Positions 1 to 6,631 of a DNA stretch of 7,054 bases are shown here, piece after piece. The notes beneath the pieces are model-generated. The model worked only from the letters and a program-made list of their open reading frames with translations, had not been told where the DNA came from and made no database searches. Source of the DNA: an uncultured Ruminococcus sp. (GTDB lineage: Bacteria > Bacillota > Clostridia > Oscillospirales > Acutalibacteraceae); the NCBI GenBank assembly GCA_902783815.1, contig CACZSM010000307.1:1-7054 (forward strand), given 5' to 3'. Position numbers and translations under genes: made by a program. Position 1 is the first letter of the stretch. Each line of letters starts with the position of its first letter.

Positions 1-61
1 TAACTGCATATTTCCCCATAAAATCGACATTATTATTCCTATCAAGCATCAAAACCGCCAT
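1..61 (-). CDS. possible 5' end of a leftward gene, cut by the window edge
   Basis: A leftward reading frame opens with ATG at 61-59 and stays open for 20 codons to the window edge (begins MAVLMLDRNN). An in-frame TGA lies three codons upstream of the ATG, so the frame cannot start much earlier. Purine-rich GAGGG runs precede the ATG and could serve as a ribosome binding site, although the nearest is only about 2 nt away. A TATAAT hexamer lies about 95 nt upstream on the same strand. Twenty codons are too few to name a family, and an open frame of this length can occur by chance, so this is a weak call. Confidence 0.3.
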   Translation of the reverse strand, partial: MAVLMLDRNNNVDFMGKYAV

Positions 62-154
62 TTCCCCTCAACCCTCACACAGTCCGCAAAAGGTTCCTTT
101 AGTGTATAAACAAGTAGAAGGGGGCGTCTGAGGAATCTGGAGGAGTATTTGAGG

Positions 155-183
155 ATTATATAGATTTCATAGACTAAAAATTA
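155..183 (-). promoter_or_regulatory. possible leftward promoter
   Basis: On the minus strand there is a perfect TATAAT at 160-155. The hexamer 17 bp upstream (183-178, TAATTT) is a poor -35. A transcript would start near 148 and reach the possible leftward start codon at 61 after a leader of about 87 nt. That leader contains a short AAAGG/CCTTT dyad (100-89). The call rests on the -10 match alone. Confidence 0.3.
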
Positions 184-208
184 AAAAAGCACTGATTAAA
201 CCCAGTGC
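176..208 (-). terminator. intrinsic terminator-like hairpin, leftward
   Basis: Read leftward, GCACTG (208-203) pairs with CAGTGC (194-189) around an 8-nt loop. It is followed directly by six U, two A and five U (188-176). This is a good rho-independent signal for transcription arriving from the right, yet no convincing leftward gene exists between here and pyrK. It may insulate the possible leftward promoter at 155-183 from antisense transcription. Confidence 0.5.
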
Positions 209-237
209 CTGTAATGAGCCATCAGGCATGATTTTTT
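206..237 (+). terminator. intrinsic terminator-like hairpin, rightward
   Basis: TGCCTG (206-211) pairs perfectly with CAGGCA (223-228) around an 11-nt loop, and a run of six T follows at 232-237. It shares three bases with the leftward hairpin at 189-208, so only one of the two can form fully in a single transcript. No rightward gene ends nearby inside the window, so what it terminates is unclear. Confidence 0.45.
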
Positions 238-384
238 CAGTGATTGCCTTAATAAGTCAAATATTTTTCCTATGACAGTTAAGCTGTCTTGTAAATTGTC
301 TATCGTATTTTTCGTAGAAAAAAGTTTCCTCAACTACTCAAAATATTATTATTATCATTTTCTTTCGTAAAGCGCGTTAATAAA
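238..384. other. AT-rich non-coding spacer
   Basis: No supportable gene lies here. Two small dyads are visible: GACAG-TTAAG-CTGTC at 274-288 and TTTTTC-GTA-GAAAAA at 308-322. Neither is followed by a convincing U-run on either strand. A 75-codon leftward frame (582-355) crosses the right end of this stretch, but it is explained by the inverted repeat beside it. Confidence 0.5.
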
Positions 385-560
385 CAATAGGAGTTCTATG
401 AAAACCGGGACACGAATCAGTTTGCATCCGTAAATTTTTTCGTAGGCGAGGCGTAAAGCCGCAGTAATACTGTATGTATTGCAAGGCTTGACAACGAAGC
501 ATACGGAAAAATTGCCAGCAAAATGATCGTGAAGGAGGTTTTCAGAGGTTCCCAATATTC
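385..560. repeat. imperfect inverted repeat, MITE- or BIME-like palindromic element
   Basis: The two halves are imperfect reverse complements about an axis near 473. AATAC (466-470) faces GTATT (476-480) across a 5-nt loop. Moving outward, AAGCC (456-460) faces GGCTT (485-489), AATTTTTTCGTA (433-444) faces the TACGGAAAAATT block (502-513), CACGAATCA (411-419) faces TGATCGTG (524-531), and TGAAAACC (399-406) faces GGTTTTCA (537-544). Similarity fades near 385 and 560, giving arms of about 85 bp. A transcript could fold into one long, interrupted hairpin. No transposase is encoded. The architecture suits a small non-autonomous mobile or dispersed palindromic repeat, but copy number in the genome cannot be judged from one window. 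Confidence 0.65.
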
Positions 561-590
561 GTATCCTTTCGATGCAAACCAAATTTAGTA

Positions 591-636
591 TTTCAGTAAA
601 TAAATGCTTTTCTGAAAGGAATTTTTGTGTTATAAT
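591..636 (+). promoter_or_regulatory. promoter of the pyrK operon, with a dyad over the -35 position
   Basis: A perfect extended -10, TGTTATAAT, occupies 628-636, which would start transcription near 643 and leave a leader of about 48 nt before pyrK. The hexamer 17 bp upstream (608-613, TTTTCT) is a poor -35, as is common when an extended -10 is present. An inverted repeat, TTTCAGTAAA (591-600) and TTTTCTGAAA (608-617), matches in 9 of 10 positions with a 7-bp spacer and covers the -35 position, so it could be an operator. The leader begins with a small hairpin, GCAAA-GGAA-TTTGC (641-654). A second TATAAT at 668-673 is too close to the start codon to be the main promoter. No PyrR-type attenuator is visible in this short leader. 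Confidence 0.6.
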
Positions 637-690
637 GGTAGCAAAGGAATTTGCAAGATGCCTGCACTATAATGAAAGGACTGATGAATA

Positions 691-1455
691 GTGAAATATG
701 ATGCTCAGGACTGCCTGCTTACCGCTGAATACCAGCTGACACCAACTATTTTCGATTTCAGACTAAAAAATGATGAACTTGCCAGTATTACCCGCCCTGG
801 ACAATTCGTACATATCCTTATTCCCGGTAAAACACTTCGCAGACCTATCTCTGTATGCGATGTGGAAAACGGTGAGATACGCATTGTCTTTGAAATAAGA
901 GGTGAGGGTACGGCTGTACTCGCAAAATGTAAAACAGGAAGTATTATAAATGTTATCGCTCCGCTCGGTAATGGATTTGAAACTGACAAGTCTGTAAAAA
1001 CTGCTTTTATTGGCGGAGGTATCGGCGTCCCACCTATGCTCTACAGCGCTAAAAACGGTGGAACAGGTTCAGTTGTAATTAATGGATTCCGCGATAAAAG
1101 CGCTGTTATACTCTCTGATGACTTCCGTAAAACGGGTCTGGAGGTTATCGAAACAACTGATAACGGCAGCTATGGAATTCATGGATTTGTAACAGATCCC
1201 CTGCGTGAGATTATCGCCGGTATGGACAGAATTTGCGCCTGCGGCCCCACTCCTATGCTCAGGAATATTGCCGCTATCGCTGATGAGTTCAATAAACCTT
1301 GCTTCGTCTCCCTTGAACAAAGAATGGCCTGTGGAATAGGCGCCTGTCTTGGATGCGCTGTTGCTGTCAAAGACGGTAACGGCGGCATAAAATATAGCCA
1401 TGTCTGTAAAGACGGTCCCGTGTTTAACAGTAAGGAGGTAGAATGGAATGGCTGA
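691..1455 (+). CDS. pyrK: dihydroorotate dehydrogenase B (NAD+), electron transfer subunit
   Basis: PyrK is the FAD and [2Fe-2S] subunit of class 1B dihydroorotate dehydrogenase. It passes electrons from the FMN of PyrD to NAD+ during orotate synthesis in the cytoplasm. The 254-residue protein has the ferredoxin-reductase layout. An N-terminal beta barrel carries the flavin motif LRRPISV (49-55), followed by an NAD-binding domain with GGGIGVPP (108-115) and ACGPTPML (183-190). A C-terminal cluster-binding region has cysteines at 214, 219, 222 and 239 in the usual CxxxxCxxC...C spacing. All four ligands are present and the length is normal. Translation starts at a GTG, with GAAAGGA (674-680) 10 nt upstream. 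The nearby ATG at 684 is in another frame and stops at once. The last 8 bases overlap pyrD, so the two subunits are probably made in step. It is the first gene of the run. The family assignment is firm. Confidence 0.95.
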   Translation: MKYDAQDCLLTAEYQLTPTIFDFRLKNDELASITRPGQFVHILIPGKTLRRPISVCDVENGEIRIVFEIRGEGTAVLAKCKTGSIINVIAPLGNGFETDKSVKTAFIGGGIGVPPMLYSAKNGGTGSVVINGFRDKSAVILSDDFRKTGLEVIETTDNGSYGIHGFVTDPLREIIAGMDRICACGPTPMLRNIAAIADEFNKPCFVSLEQRMACGIGACLGCAVAVKDGNGGIKYSHVCKDGPVFNSKEVEWNG

Positions 1456-2356
1456 TCTTAGTGTAAATATAGCCGGCGTACAATTTGAAAACCCCGTTAT
1501 TGCCGCCTCCGGAACTATAGGCTTCGGACATGAATACGGAGAATTGTACCCTCTGTCTGTATTCGGAGGTATATCCTGTAAGGGTACAACTCTTAAAGAA
1601 CGCCCTGGTAATCCTCCTCCAAGAATAGCTGAGACTCCTATGGGTATGCTTAATGCAGTAGGTCTGCAAAATCCGGGAGTGGATCATTTTATTAATGTTG
1701 AACTTCCTTGGCTTAAAAAACAAAATACTGTCATTATCGCAAATGCTGCCGGAAGTACTGAAGAGGATTACTGCAATATAGTCGAAATTCTTTCTGATAC
1801 CGATGTCGATATGATTGAACTGAATATCTCATGCCCTAATGTTAAAAAGGGTGGCGCTCAGTTCGGCACATCTCCGGAATCTGTTGAAAAAATAACCGCA
1901 GCTGTCAGAAATCACTGCAAAAAACCTCTTATGATAAAACTGTCGCCTAATGTCGCAGATATTGCAGAGGTCGCAAGGGCTGCCGAATGCGCTGGTGCTG
2001 ATGCCGTTTCACTTATCAATACCCTTACCGGTATGAGAATAGATATCAATACGCGCAGACCGATCATAAAAAATGTTACCGGCGGAATGTCAGGTCCTGC
2101 AGTGTTCCCTGTAGCTGTTAGAATGGTATGGCAGGTCAAAAAAGCTGTAAAGATCCCGGTAGTCGGTCTTGGAGGAATATCAACTTGGCAGGATGCCGTG
2201 GAAATGATGATGGCCGGCGCTGATGCAATACAAATAGGTACCGTCCTCTTTACCGACCCCTATGCTCCGCTGCGTATCACCGAGGGACTGCATGGCTTTC
2301 TTGATACTCATGATATGGAATCTGTAACAGAACTTACAGGTATAGTGGAGGTCTGA
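1448..2356 (+). CDS. pyrD: dihydroorotate dehydrogenase B (NAD+), catalytic subunit
   Basis: This FMN-dependent TIM-barrel enzyme oxidises dihydroorotate to orotate, the fourth step of UMP synthesis. The 302 residues match the class 1 soluble form. There is no N-terminal membrane extension, and the catalytic base is a cysteine, C129 in ELNISCPNVKKGG, rather than the serine of class 2. Other family signatures are the N-terminal NPVIAASGT (15-23), the flavin-contacting lysine region MIKLSPNV (162-169), GGMSGPAV (212-219), and the phosphate-binding GLGGI (240-244) plus AIQIGT (260-265). The adjoining pyrK confirms the NAD-linked 1B subtype. A strong AAGGAGG at 1432-1438, inside the end of pyrK, sits 9 nt before the ATG and supports this start over the out-of-frame ATG at 1443. 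Nothing looks broken or unusual. Confidence 0.96.
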   Translation: MADLSVNIAGVQFENPVIAASGTIGFGHEYGELYPLSVFGGISCKGTTLKERPGNPPPRIAETPMGMLNAVGLQNPGVDHFINVELPWLKKQNTVIIANAAGSTEEDYCNIVEILSDTDVDMIELNISCPNVKKGGAQFGTSPESVEKITAAVRNHCKKPLMIKLSPNVADIAEVARAAECAGADAVSLINTLTGMRIDINTRRPIIKNVTGGMSGPAVFPVAVRMVWQVKKAVKIPVVGLGGISTWQDAVEMMMAGADAIQIGTVLFTDPYAPLRITEGLHGFLDTHDMESVTELTGIVEV

Positions 2357-2365
2357 GGATATATA

Positions 2366-2992
2366 ATGGTAAAACTGATTCTTGTAAGGCACTGCCAGGC
2401 TGAGGGTAATCTTAAAAGATTCTTTCAAGGAAGAATAGACAGCGATATCACTCCGAAAGGACAGGCTCAGATCGGCGTAACAGCAGAAATGCTCGCCGCT
2501 GAACCAATAGATGTTTTCTATACAAGCTCACTGATTAGAGCACAGAAATCTACAAGTGGGATAAATGTCTATCATGAGGCTCCGGTAGTGACGGATGACC
2601 GTCTTGCAGAAATAGATGCAGGTCTGTGGGAAGGCAGATTTCTTACGGATATAGAAAAGGAATTTCCGGAACAGTTCAATAACTGGCGGAAATTCCCTGA
2701 TAGGTTTGCTGCACCAGAGGGCGAGTCTATGGCACAGGTATATGAGCGTGTAAGCAAGGCTCTTGAAGATATTATCCGTGATAATGACGGAAAAACTGTC
2801 TGTATCGTATCTCATGGGTGCGCAATAAAAAATATGATGTGCTTCCTGCATGGATGGAGTATTGACAAAATAGGCGATGTTCCATTGGGTACGAATATGT
2901 CTGTGAATGTCGTTATGGCAGACAAAACCGGAAAAAAAGAAATTCTCATTGAAAATTATACAGACCATCTGGCACTTGTAAACAATAACTGA
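2366..2992 (+). CDS. histidine phosphatase superfamily protein (phosphoglycerate mutase-like)
   Basis: The 208-residue protein belongs to the branch of the histidine phosphatase superfamily that includes GpmB- and CobC-like enzymes. These transfer phosphate through a phosphohistidine. The N-terminal signature is LVRHCQAEGN, giving the phosphate-pocket arginine R8 and nucleophile H9. The usual glycine after the histidine is cysteine here, a position that varies in the family. Further expected residues are R58 in SSLIRAQKS, the acid E82 in AEIDAGLWEG, and the second histidine H150 in IVSHG. A complete active site is therefore present. The substrate cannot be read from the sequence. It could be a sugar phosphate, a nucleotide-related phosphate or alpha-ribazole phosphate, and no cobalamin genes adjoin. 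It starts 9 bp after pyrD, with GAGG at 2355-2358 as a ribosome binding site, so it is probably co-transcribed with the pyr genes. Confidence 0.88.
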   Translation: MVKLILVRHCQAEGNLKRFFQGRIDSDITPKGQAQIGVTAEMLAAEPIDVFYTSSLIRAQKSTSGINVYHEAPVVTDDRLAEIDAGLWEGRFLTDIEKEFPEQFNNWRKFPDRFAAPEGESMAQVYERVSKALEDIIRDNDGKTVCIVSHGCAIKNMMCFLHGWSIDKIGDVPLGTNMSVNVVMADKTGKKEILIENYTDHLALVNNN

Positions 2993-3017
2993 ACAAATAA
3001 AAAGGAAAATAATACTG

Positions 3018-3437
3018 ATGATTATAATGTCTGTTGACTACGGAAGAGCAAGAACCGGTATAGCTGTATGTGACAGGGATGAGGTGCTTGCTTCTCCTGT
3101 AACGGTGATAAAAGAATACAATATGGAAAAACTGGCTGATAAAGTAGCAGACGCTGCAAAAGAACGAAAATCAGAACTTATCGTTCTGGGACTTCCGAAA
3201 AATATGGATGGCAGCGAAGGTGAAAGCGCCGAAAATGTACGGGTGTTTGCCGGACTCCTGAGTGAAAGACTTGATATTGATATCGTCTTTCAGGACGAAA
3301 GATGCACTACTGTGACTGCTCATGAGTATCTTAATATCACCGACACAAGAGGGAAAAAAAGAAAGGCTGTCGTTGACAGTGTTGCGGCAGTCATAATACT
3401 TGAGGATCATTTAAGACGGAGGAGGAACGGAAAATGA
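3018..3437 (+). CDS. ruvX: RuvX/YqgF family RNase H-fold nuclease (pre-16S rRNA nuclease / putative Holliday junction resolvase)
   Basis: This 139-residue cytoplasmic protein is a typical YqgF/RuvX family member. The family is tied to 5' maturation of 16S rRNA and has also been described as a Holliday-junction resolvase, so the name states the family rather than one proven role. The RNase H-like acidic residues are all visible: D7 in MSVDYGRARTG, E94 in FQDERCTT, and D120 in VVDSVAAVIILEDHL. The conserved central block LGLPKNMDGSEG (58-69) is also intact. AAAGGA at 3001-3006 lies about 12 nt before the chosen ATG, a little long but better than for the next ATG three codons on. The gene follows the phosphatase by 25 bp. 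Its stop overlaps the next start as ATGA, which suggests translational coupling. Confidence 0.92.
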   Translation: MIIMSVDYGRARTGIAVCDRDEVLASPVTVIKEYNMEKLADKVADAAKERKSELIVLGLPKNMDGSEGESAENVRVFAGLLSERLDIDIVFQDERCTTVTAHEYLNITDTRGKKRKAVVDSVAAVIILEDHLRRRRNGK

Positions 3438-4330
3438 CAATGCTGCCAAGCCGGAAACTTACCATCGGCGAGCTTTTTGTATCGCTTGCAGCAGGTCTTA
3501 TGCTCTTTTTACTGCCAAATGATGCGATCTCACAATTTGAAGCGGATTCTGTTCGGGAAGGCTTTGTTTTTACAATGGCGCTTGTAATAACCGCTGTCCT
3601 GTTCTTTATAATAAAGAGATATGAGGCTATCGGCGTATCTATGATGACTTTTTCGGCTATGACACTTCTCGGAACGACCATAAATATAATCAAGGGCGCA
3701 GTAACAAAGGGAGAAGATTACTGGCCGCATCTGAGCGAATACACTATTATTACAATGCTTATCCTATGGCTGACCCCGTTTGTTTTTGCAATAGCAGTAA
3801 GAATACTCGCCGGAGGAAAAAGCGATAACAACAATACAAGAAGAAGTTTCGCAAGATTTATGAATATAAGTATGTGGTCACTGGAGGTAGTTTTCGGTAT
3901 CATACTGATACTGAGAGTAATATTGCCGCGAACTCCCGGAAGTGACGGCGAACGCAGGATACTGCTTGGTTTTTTTGAACGGATAGGTCCATGCCTTACC
4001 GGAGAATATGAAAATGGCATTAAATACATCCTCTTCCATATTCTTATGGGAATGCCGCTTATTTTCCACCTCTCCATAATAATACCAAAAATAAGAGTCT
4101 GGCACATCCTGATAATAACCGGAGCATTCGGACTTACCGTTGAAGCTCTGCAATACCTCTTCAATACATCGGCAGCGTGTACGGATGATATGATCTTGTA
4201 TCTCCTCGGCGCAATAGCTGCCGTACTTGTACGGACAATTATTAATGGTCTGCGGAGTGTGCTTACCTGTGGAGAGGATAAGGATATGCTGAGCTTTGAA
4301 TATGCGCACAAAAGAAAAGAATCCAGATGA
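3434..4330 (+). CDS. VanZ-like multi-pass membrane protein
   Basis: The 298-residue protein is very hydrophobic, with about eight likely membrane helices (roughly 13-28, 43-60, 66-86, 103-125, 143-164, 196-216, 222-243 and 251-272). It has a short cytosolic-type tail rich in charge. The C-terminal third resembles the VanZ-like family. LTVEALQYLF (234-243) fits the family's E-x-x-Q segment, and TDDMILYLLGA (250-260) fits the acidic D-D...G segment. The arginine before the aspartates and the asparagine before the glycine, common in VanZ-like proteins, are not obvious, so it would be a divergent member with an extra N-terminal membrane region. VanZ itself is linked to teicoplanin resistance, but most VanZ-like proteins have unknown roles and resistance should not be assumed. 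GGAGGAGG at 3418-3425, within ruvX, is 8 nt upstream of the ATG, and the ATGA overlap points to coupled translation. It is the last gene before the terminator. Confidence 0.65.
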   Translation: MTMLPSRKLTIGELFVSLAAGLMLFLLPNDAISQFEADSVREGFVFTMALVITAVLFFIIKRYEAIGVSMMTFSAMTLLGTTINIIKGAVTKGEDYWPHLSEYTIITMLILWLTPFVFAIAVRILAGGKSDNNNTRRSFARFMNISMWSLEVVFGIILILRVILPRTPGSDGERRILLGFFERIGPCLTGEYENGIKYILFHILMGMPLIFHLSIIIPKIRVWHILIITGAFGLTVEALQYLFNTSAACTDDMILYLLGAIAAVLVRTIINGLRSVLTCGEDKDMLSFEYAHKRKESR

Positions 4331-4360
4331 TTTTATGGGATCATTCAGTAAATCTCCTGA

Positions 4361-4407
4361 AAAAAAAAGGAAAAACGGCTGCCGTACATCTTTCAGTACG
4401 ACAGCCG
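4361..4407 (-). terminator. intrinsic terminator of ilvBN
   Basis: Read leftward, CGGCTG (4407-4402) pairs with CAGCCG (4381-4376). The stem continues through CGTAC/GTACG after one A-C mismatch and closes on an 8-nt loop. The RNA then runs into UUUUU-CC-U9 (4375-4361). It begins 7 bp after the ilvN stop. Read rightward, the same hairpin is followed only by TATTTTATT, so it may also stop the convergent VanZ-like transcript, less efficiently. Confidence 0.88.
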
Positions 4408-4414
4408 CTGTATT

Positions 4415-4912
4415 TTATTCATTAAGAAGATTGTCTCCTGCTTCAAGCGCTGCAATTCCTGTTCTTGCCATTTCCAGTATGCCATAACACCTCAGATCGC
4501 CTACAAACCTGTCAATATCATCCGGCGAACCGCTTGCGCGGAATGTCATGGAATGTTCGCCGATATTTACAAGCGATGCATGATATGATGATGTCACTCC
4601 AAGTATCTCATTATTATCGTGACCGTCTGTTCCGATCTTTATCAGTATCAGCTCCGATGCTACTGAACCATTTGTCGGCAGCGCCTCAGCCTTCTTTACA
4701 TCTACTATCTTCATTATCTGACTTATAAACTGTTCAACCTGACTGTCATCTCCGTTTATCCTGATCGTCATTCTCGAATAACCCTCAACTCCGGCTGGAC
4801 TTACGGTAAGACTGTCTATATTGAACCCTCTTCTGGAAATAAGACTTGTCACTCTCAGAAGAACTCCGGGATGGTTATGAACAAATAGACTTATTATCTG
4901 CTTATTTTCCAT
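4415..4912 (-). CDS. ilvN: acetohydroxyacid (acetolactate) synthase, small regulatory subunit
   Basis: This subunit activates the catalytic subunit and gives feedback inhibition, usually by valine. From the ATG at 4912 the protein is 165 residues, normal for the family. It has an N-terminal ACT domain (about 4-79) followed by the C-terminal small-subunit domain (about 83-160). The effector-site segment is well kept: in NHPGVLLRVTSLISRRGFNI, G16 and N31 align with G14 and N29 of E. coli IlvH, residues needed for valine sensitivity, so the enzyme is probably feedback-regulated. A GTG at 4921 overlaps the ilvB stop (GTGA) and would add three residues. I prefer the ATG at 4912 because GGAG (4924-4921) lies 8 nt upstream of it. 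The gene follows ilvB with a 5-bp gap and is probably translationally coupled to it. The family call is firm. Confidence 0.94.
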   Translation of the reverse strand: MENKQIISLFVHNHPGVLLRVTSLISRRGFNIDSLTVSPAGVEGYSRMTIRINGDDSQVEQFISQIMKIVDVKKAEALPTNGSVASELILIKIGTDGHDNNEILGVTSSYHASLVNIGEHSMTFRASGSPDDIDRFVGDLRCYGILEMARTGIAALEAGDNLLNE

Positions 4913-4917
4913 ATCTC

Positions 4918-6591
4918 TCACTCCATTTCTGTTATCATGTCATCAACGGTCTTTCCCGGAGGTATCATCGGAAGTACATTTTCATCCGGAGATATGCGGC
5001 AGTCGATAACTACAGGCTCCGCAGATGCAAATGCTTCCTTCAGAACCTCCTCCGCATCACTGTCATTATGTATCCTCATTCCCTTTACTCCGAAGCTCTC
5101 GGCTAATTTTACGAAATCAGTCTTTCTTTTCGGGTCTGTCTGCGAGAATCTTCTGCCATAAAACAGCTTCTGCCACTGTCTTACCATTCCCAGTACGGTA
5201 TTATTCATTACAATGACCGTTATCGGCAAGTTGTATGAGCATACGGTCGCAAGCTCATTCAGGTTCATATGGAAACTGCCGTCACCTGTAAAGAGTACAA
5301 CTCTTCTGTCCGGATGCGCTACAGCTGCGCCTACTGATGCGCCAAGACCATAACCCATTGTGCCGAGTCCGCCGGATGTACACCATGTTCTCGGCTGCTC
5401 AAAGCGGTACTTCTGCGATACCCACATCTGATGCTGTCCGACATCCGTTACTATAATATCACTGTCCTTTGTCATGGAGCGTACTGCCTCTATTATATGA
5501 TACGGGTGAGCATAATCATCTGATTCAGGAGTTTCTGTTACCTCTCCTTTTTTGCCCCACTCGTTTACCTGGGCTACCCATTCGTCATGGTTAATCTTCT
5601 CAACAGTTTCTGTCAGCTTTCCGAGCGTATCTTTAAGATCACCAAGCAAACAACAGTCTATCCTTACATTTTTATTTATCTCAGCCTTATCAATATCAAG
5701 CTGTATTATCTTTGCATCTTTACAGAACTTTTCTCTGTCGCCTGCAACACGGTCGGAAAATCTTGCGCCAACTGTTATCATAAGATCACAATTATCCGTA
5801 GCCTTACCGGTTTCGTATCCTCCGTGCATTCCTATGGTACCCATAAACAGACGGTGCGATGACGGGAAACCTCCAAGTCCCATTACAGATGTTGCAACCG
5901 GACAATCTGTCTTTTCTGCAAAGTCAAGAAGCTGCTTCTCAGCGTCTGAGCTTACAACACCGCCGCCCATATATATCATTGGTCTTTCTGCTTTCCTGAT
6001 AAGCTCCGCTGCTGCTGCAAAGTCCTCATCAGTTGAAAGAACCGGATTTGTCACCTTTTCCGGAACTGCCGGCTCATACTCATATATAGCACCTGTTACA
6101 TCCTTCGGAATATCAATAAGTACAGGTCCCTTTCTTCCGCTCATTGCGATACGGAATGCCTTTCTGATAACATTTGCAAGGTCTGCAACATTCTTTACTA
6201 TAAAATTATGCTTTGTTATCGGCAGAGTTATTCCACAGATATCGACCTCCTGGAAGCTGTCTCTTGCAAGCAGATCATTTGTAACATTACCTGTTATGGC
6301 AACCATTGGTATTGAATCCATATAAGCTGTTGCGATACCTGTAACAAGATTTGTTGCTCCGGGGCCTGATGTCGCGATAACAACACCGCATTTTCCTGTT
6401 GTACGGGCATAGCCGTCCGCAGCATGAGCTGCTCCCTGCTCATGAGATGACAGAATATGAGTTATCCTGTCCCTGTACTTGTAAAGTGCGTCATAAATAT
6501 TAAGCACAGCGCCGCCCGGATAGCCGAACACTGTATCCACACCCTGTTCAAGCAGACATTCTGCGATAATTTCTGAACCATTGAGTTTCAT
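4918..6591 (-). CDS. ilvB: acetohydroxyacid (acetolactate) synthase, large catalytic subunit
   Basis: This enzyme uses thiamine diphosphate to condense two pyruvates to acetolactate, or pyruvate with 2-oxobutyrate to acetohydroxybutyrate. It is the first shared step to valine, leucine and isoleucine. The 557-residue length is typical. The N-terminal pyrimidine-binding domain has VFGYPGGAVLNIYDAL (21-36) and the catalytic glutamate E51 in SSHEQGAAHAADGYAR. The central FAD domain contains VGARFSDRVAG (274-284). The C-terminal domain has the Mg-ThDP motif starting at GDG (436-438) and ending at NN (463-464), then RQWQKLFYGRRFSQT (471-485). The start is ATG 6591 with AGGAGGAG at 6605-6598. An upstream in-frame TTG at 6633 lies at the edge of the T-box terminator's U-tract and has no ribosome binding site. 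The loop aligned to the herbicide-contact region reads GNVTNDLLARDSFQE, with threonine (T104) where many homologues have proline. Control by the upstream T-box is expected. Confidence 0.96.
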   Translation of the reverse strand: MKLNGSEIIAECLLEQGVDTVFGYPGGAVLNIYDALYKYRDRITHILSSHEQGAAHAADGYARTTGKCGVVIATSGPGATNLVTGIATAYMDSIPMVAITGNVTNDLLARDSFQEVDICGITLPITKHNFIVKNVADLANVIRKAFRIAMSGRKGPVLIDIPKDVTGAIYEYEPAVPEKVTNPVLSTDEDFAAAAELIRKAERPMIYMGGGVVSSDAEKQLLDFAEKTDCPVATSVMGLGGFPSSHRLFMGTIGMHGGYETGKATDNCDLMITVGARFSDRVAGDREKFCKDAKIIQLDIDKAEINKNVRIDCCLLGDLKDTLGKLTETVEKINHDEWVAQVNEWGKKGEVTETPESDDYAHPYHIIEAVRSMTKDSDIIVTDVGQHQMWVSQKYRFEQPRTWCTSGGLGTMGYGLGASVGAAVAHPDRRVVLFTGDGSFHMNLNELATVCSYNLPITVIVMNNTVLGMVRQWQKLFYGRRFSQTDPKRKTDFVKLAESFGVKGMRIHNDSDAEEVLKEAFASAEPVVIDCRISPDENVLPMIPPGKTVDDMITEME

Positions 6592-6597
6592 TGTTTT

Positions 6598-6605
6598 CTC
6601 CTCCT
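6598..6605 (-). promoter_or_regulatory. ribosome binding site of ilvB
   Basis: AGGAGGAG sits 6 nt before the ATG at 6591 and downstream of the T-box terminator. It fixes the ilvB start and shows that translation begins only on read-through transcripts. Confidence 0.9.
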
Positions 6606-6631
6606 GTTTTTTTTGCTTTAGTATAATTCGC

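Noticed and set aside
355..582. 75-codon leftward open frame upstream of pyrK
   Set aside because: It lies almost wholly on the imperfect palindrome at 385-560, has no good ribosome binding site, and shows no recognisable domain. I treat it as an accident of the repeat.
668..673. Second TATAAT upstream of pyrK as an alternative promoter
   Set aside because: No -35 stands at a workable distance, and a start near 680 would leave almost no leader and remove the ribosome binding site at 674-680.
672..701. Nine-codon ORF (ATG at 672, TGA at 699) overlapping the pyrK start, as a possible leader peptide
   Set aside because: It has no ribosome binding site of its own and no pyrimidine-linked or attenuator structure, so chance is enough to explain it.
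3718..4311. 197-codon leftward open frame
   Set aside because: It is antisense to the VanZ-like gene. The forward frame has a strong ribosome binding site, a coupled start and membrane-helix periodicity, and the reverse frame has none of these.
5552..6325. 257-codon rightward open frame
   Set aside because: It is antisense to ilvB, whose motifs are complete. The serine- and proline-rich translation is typical of a shadow frame.
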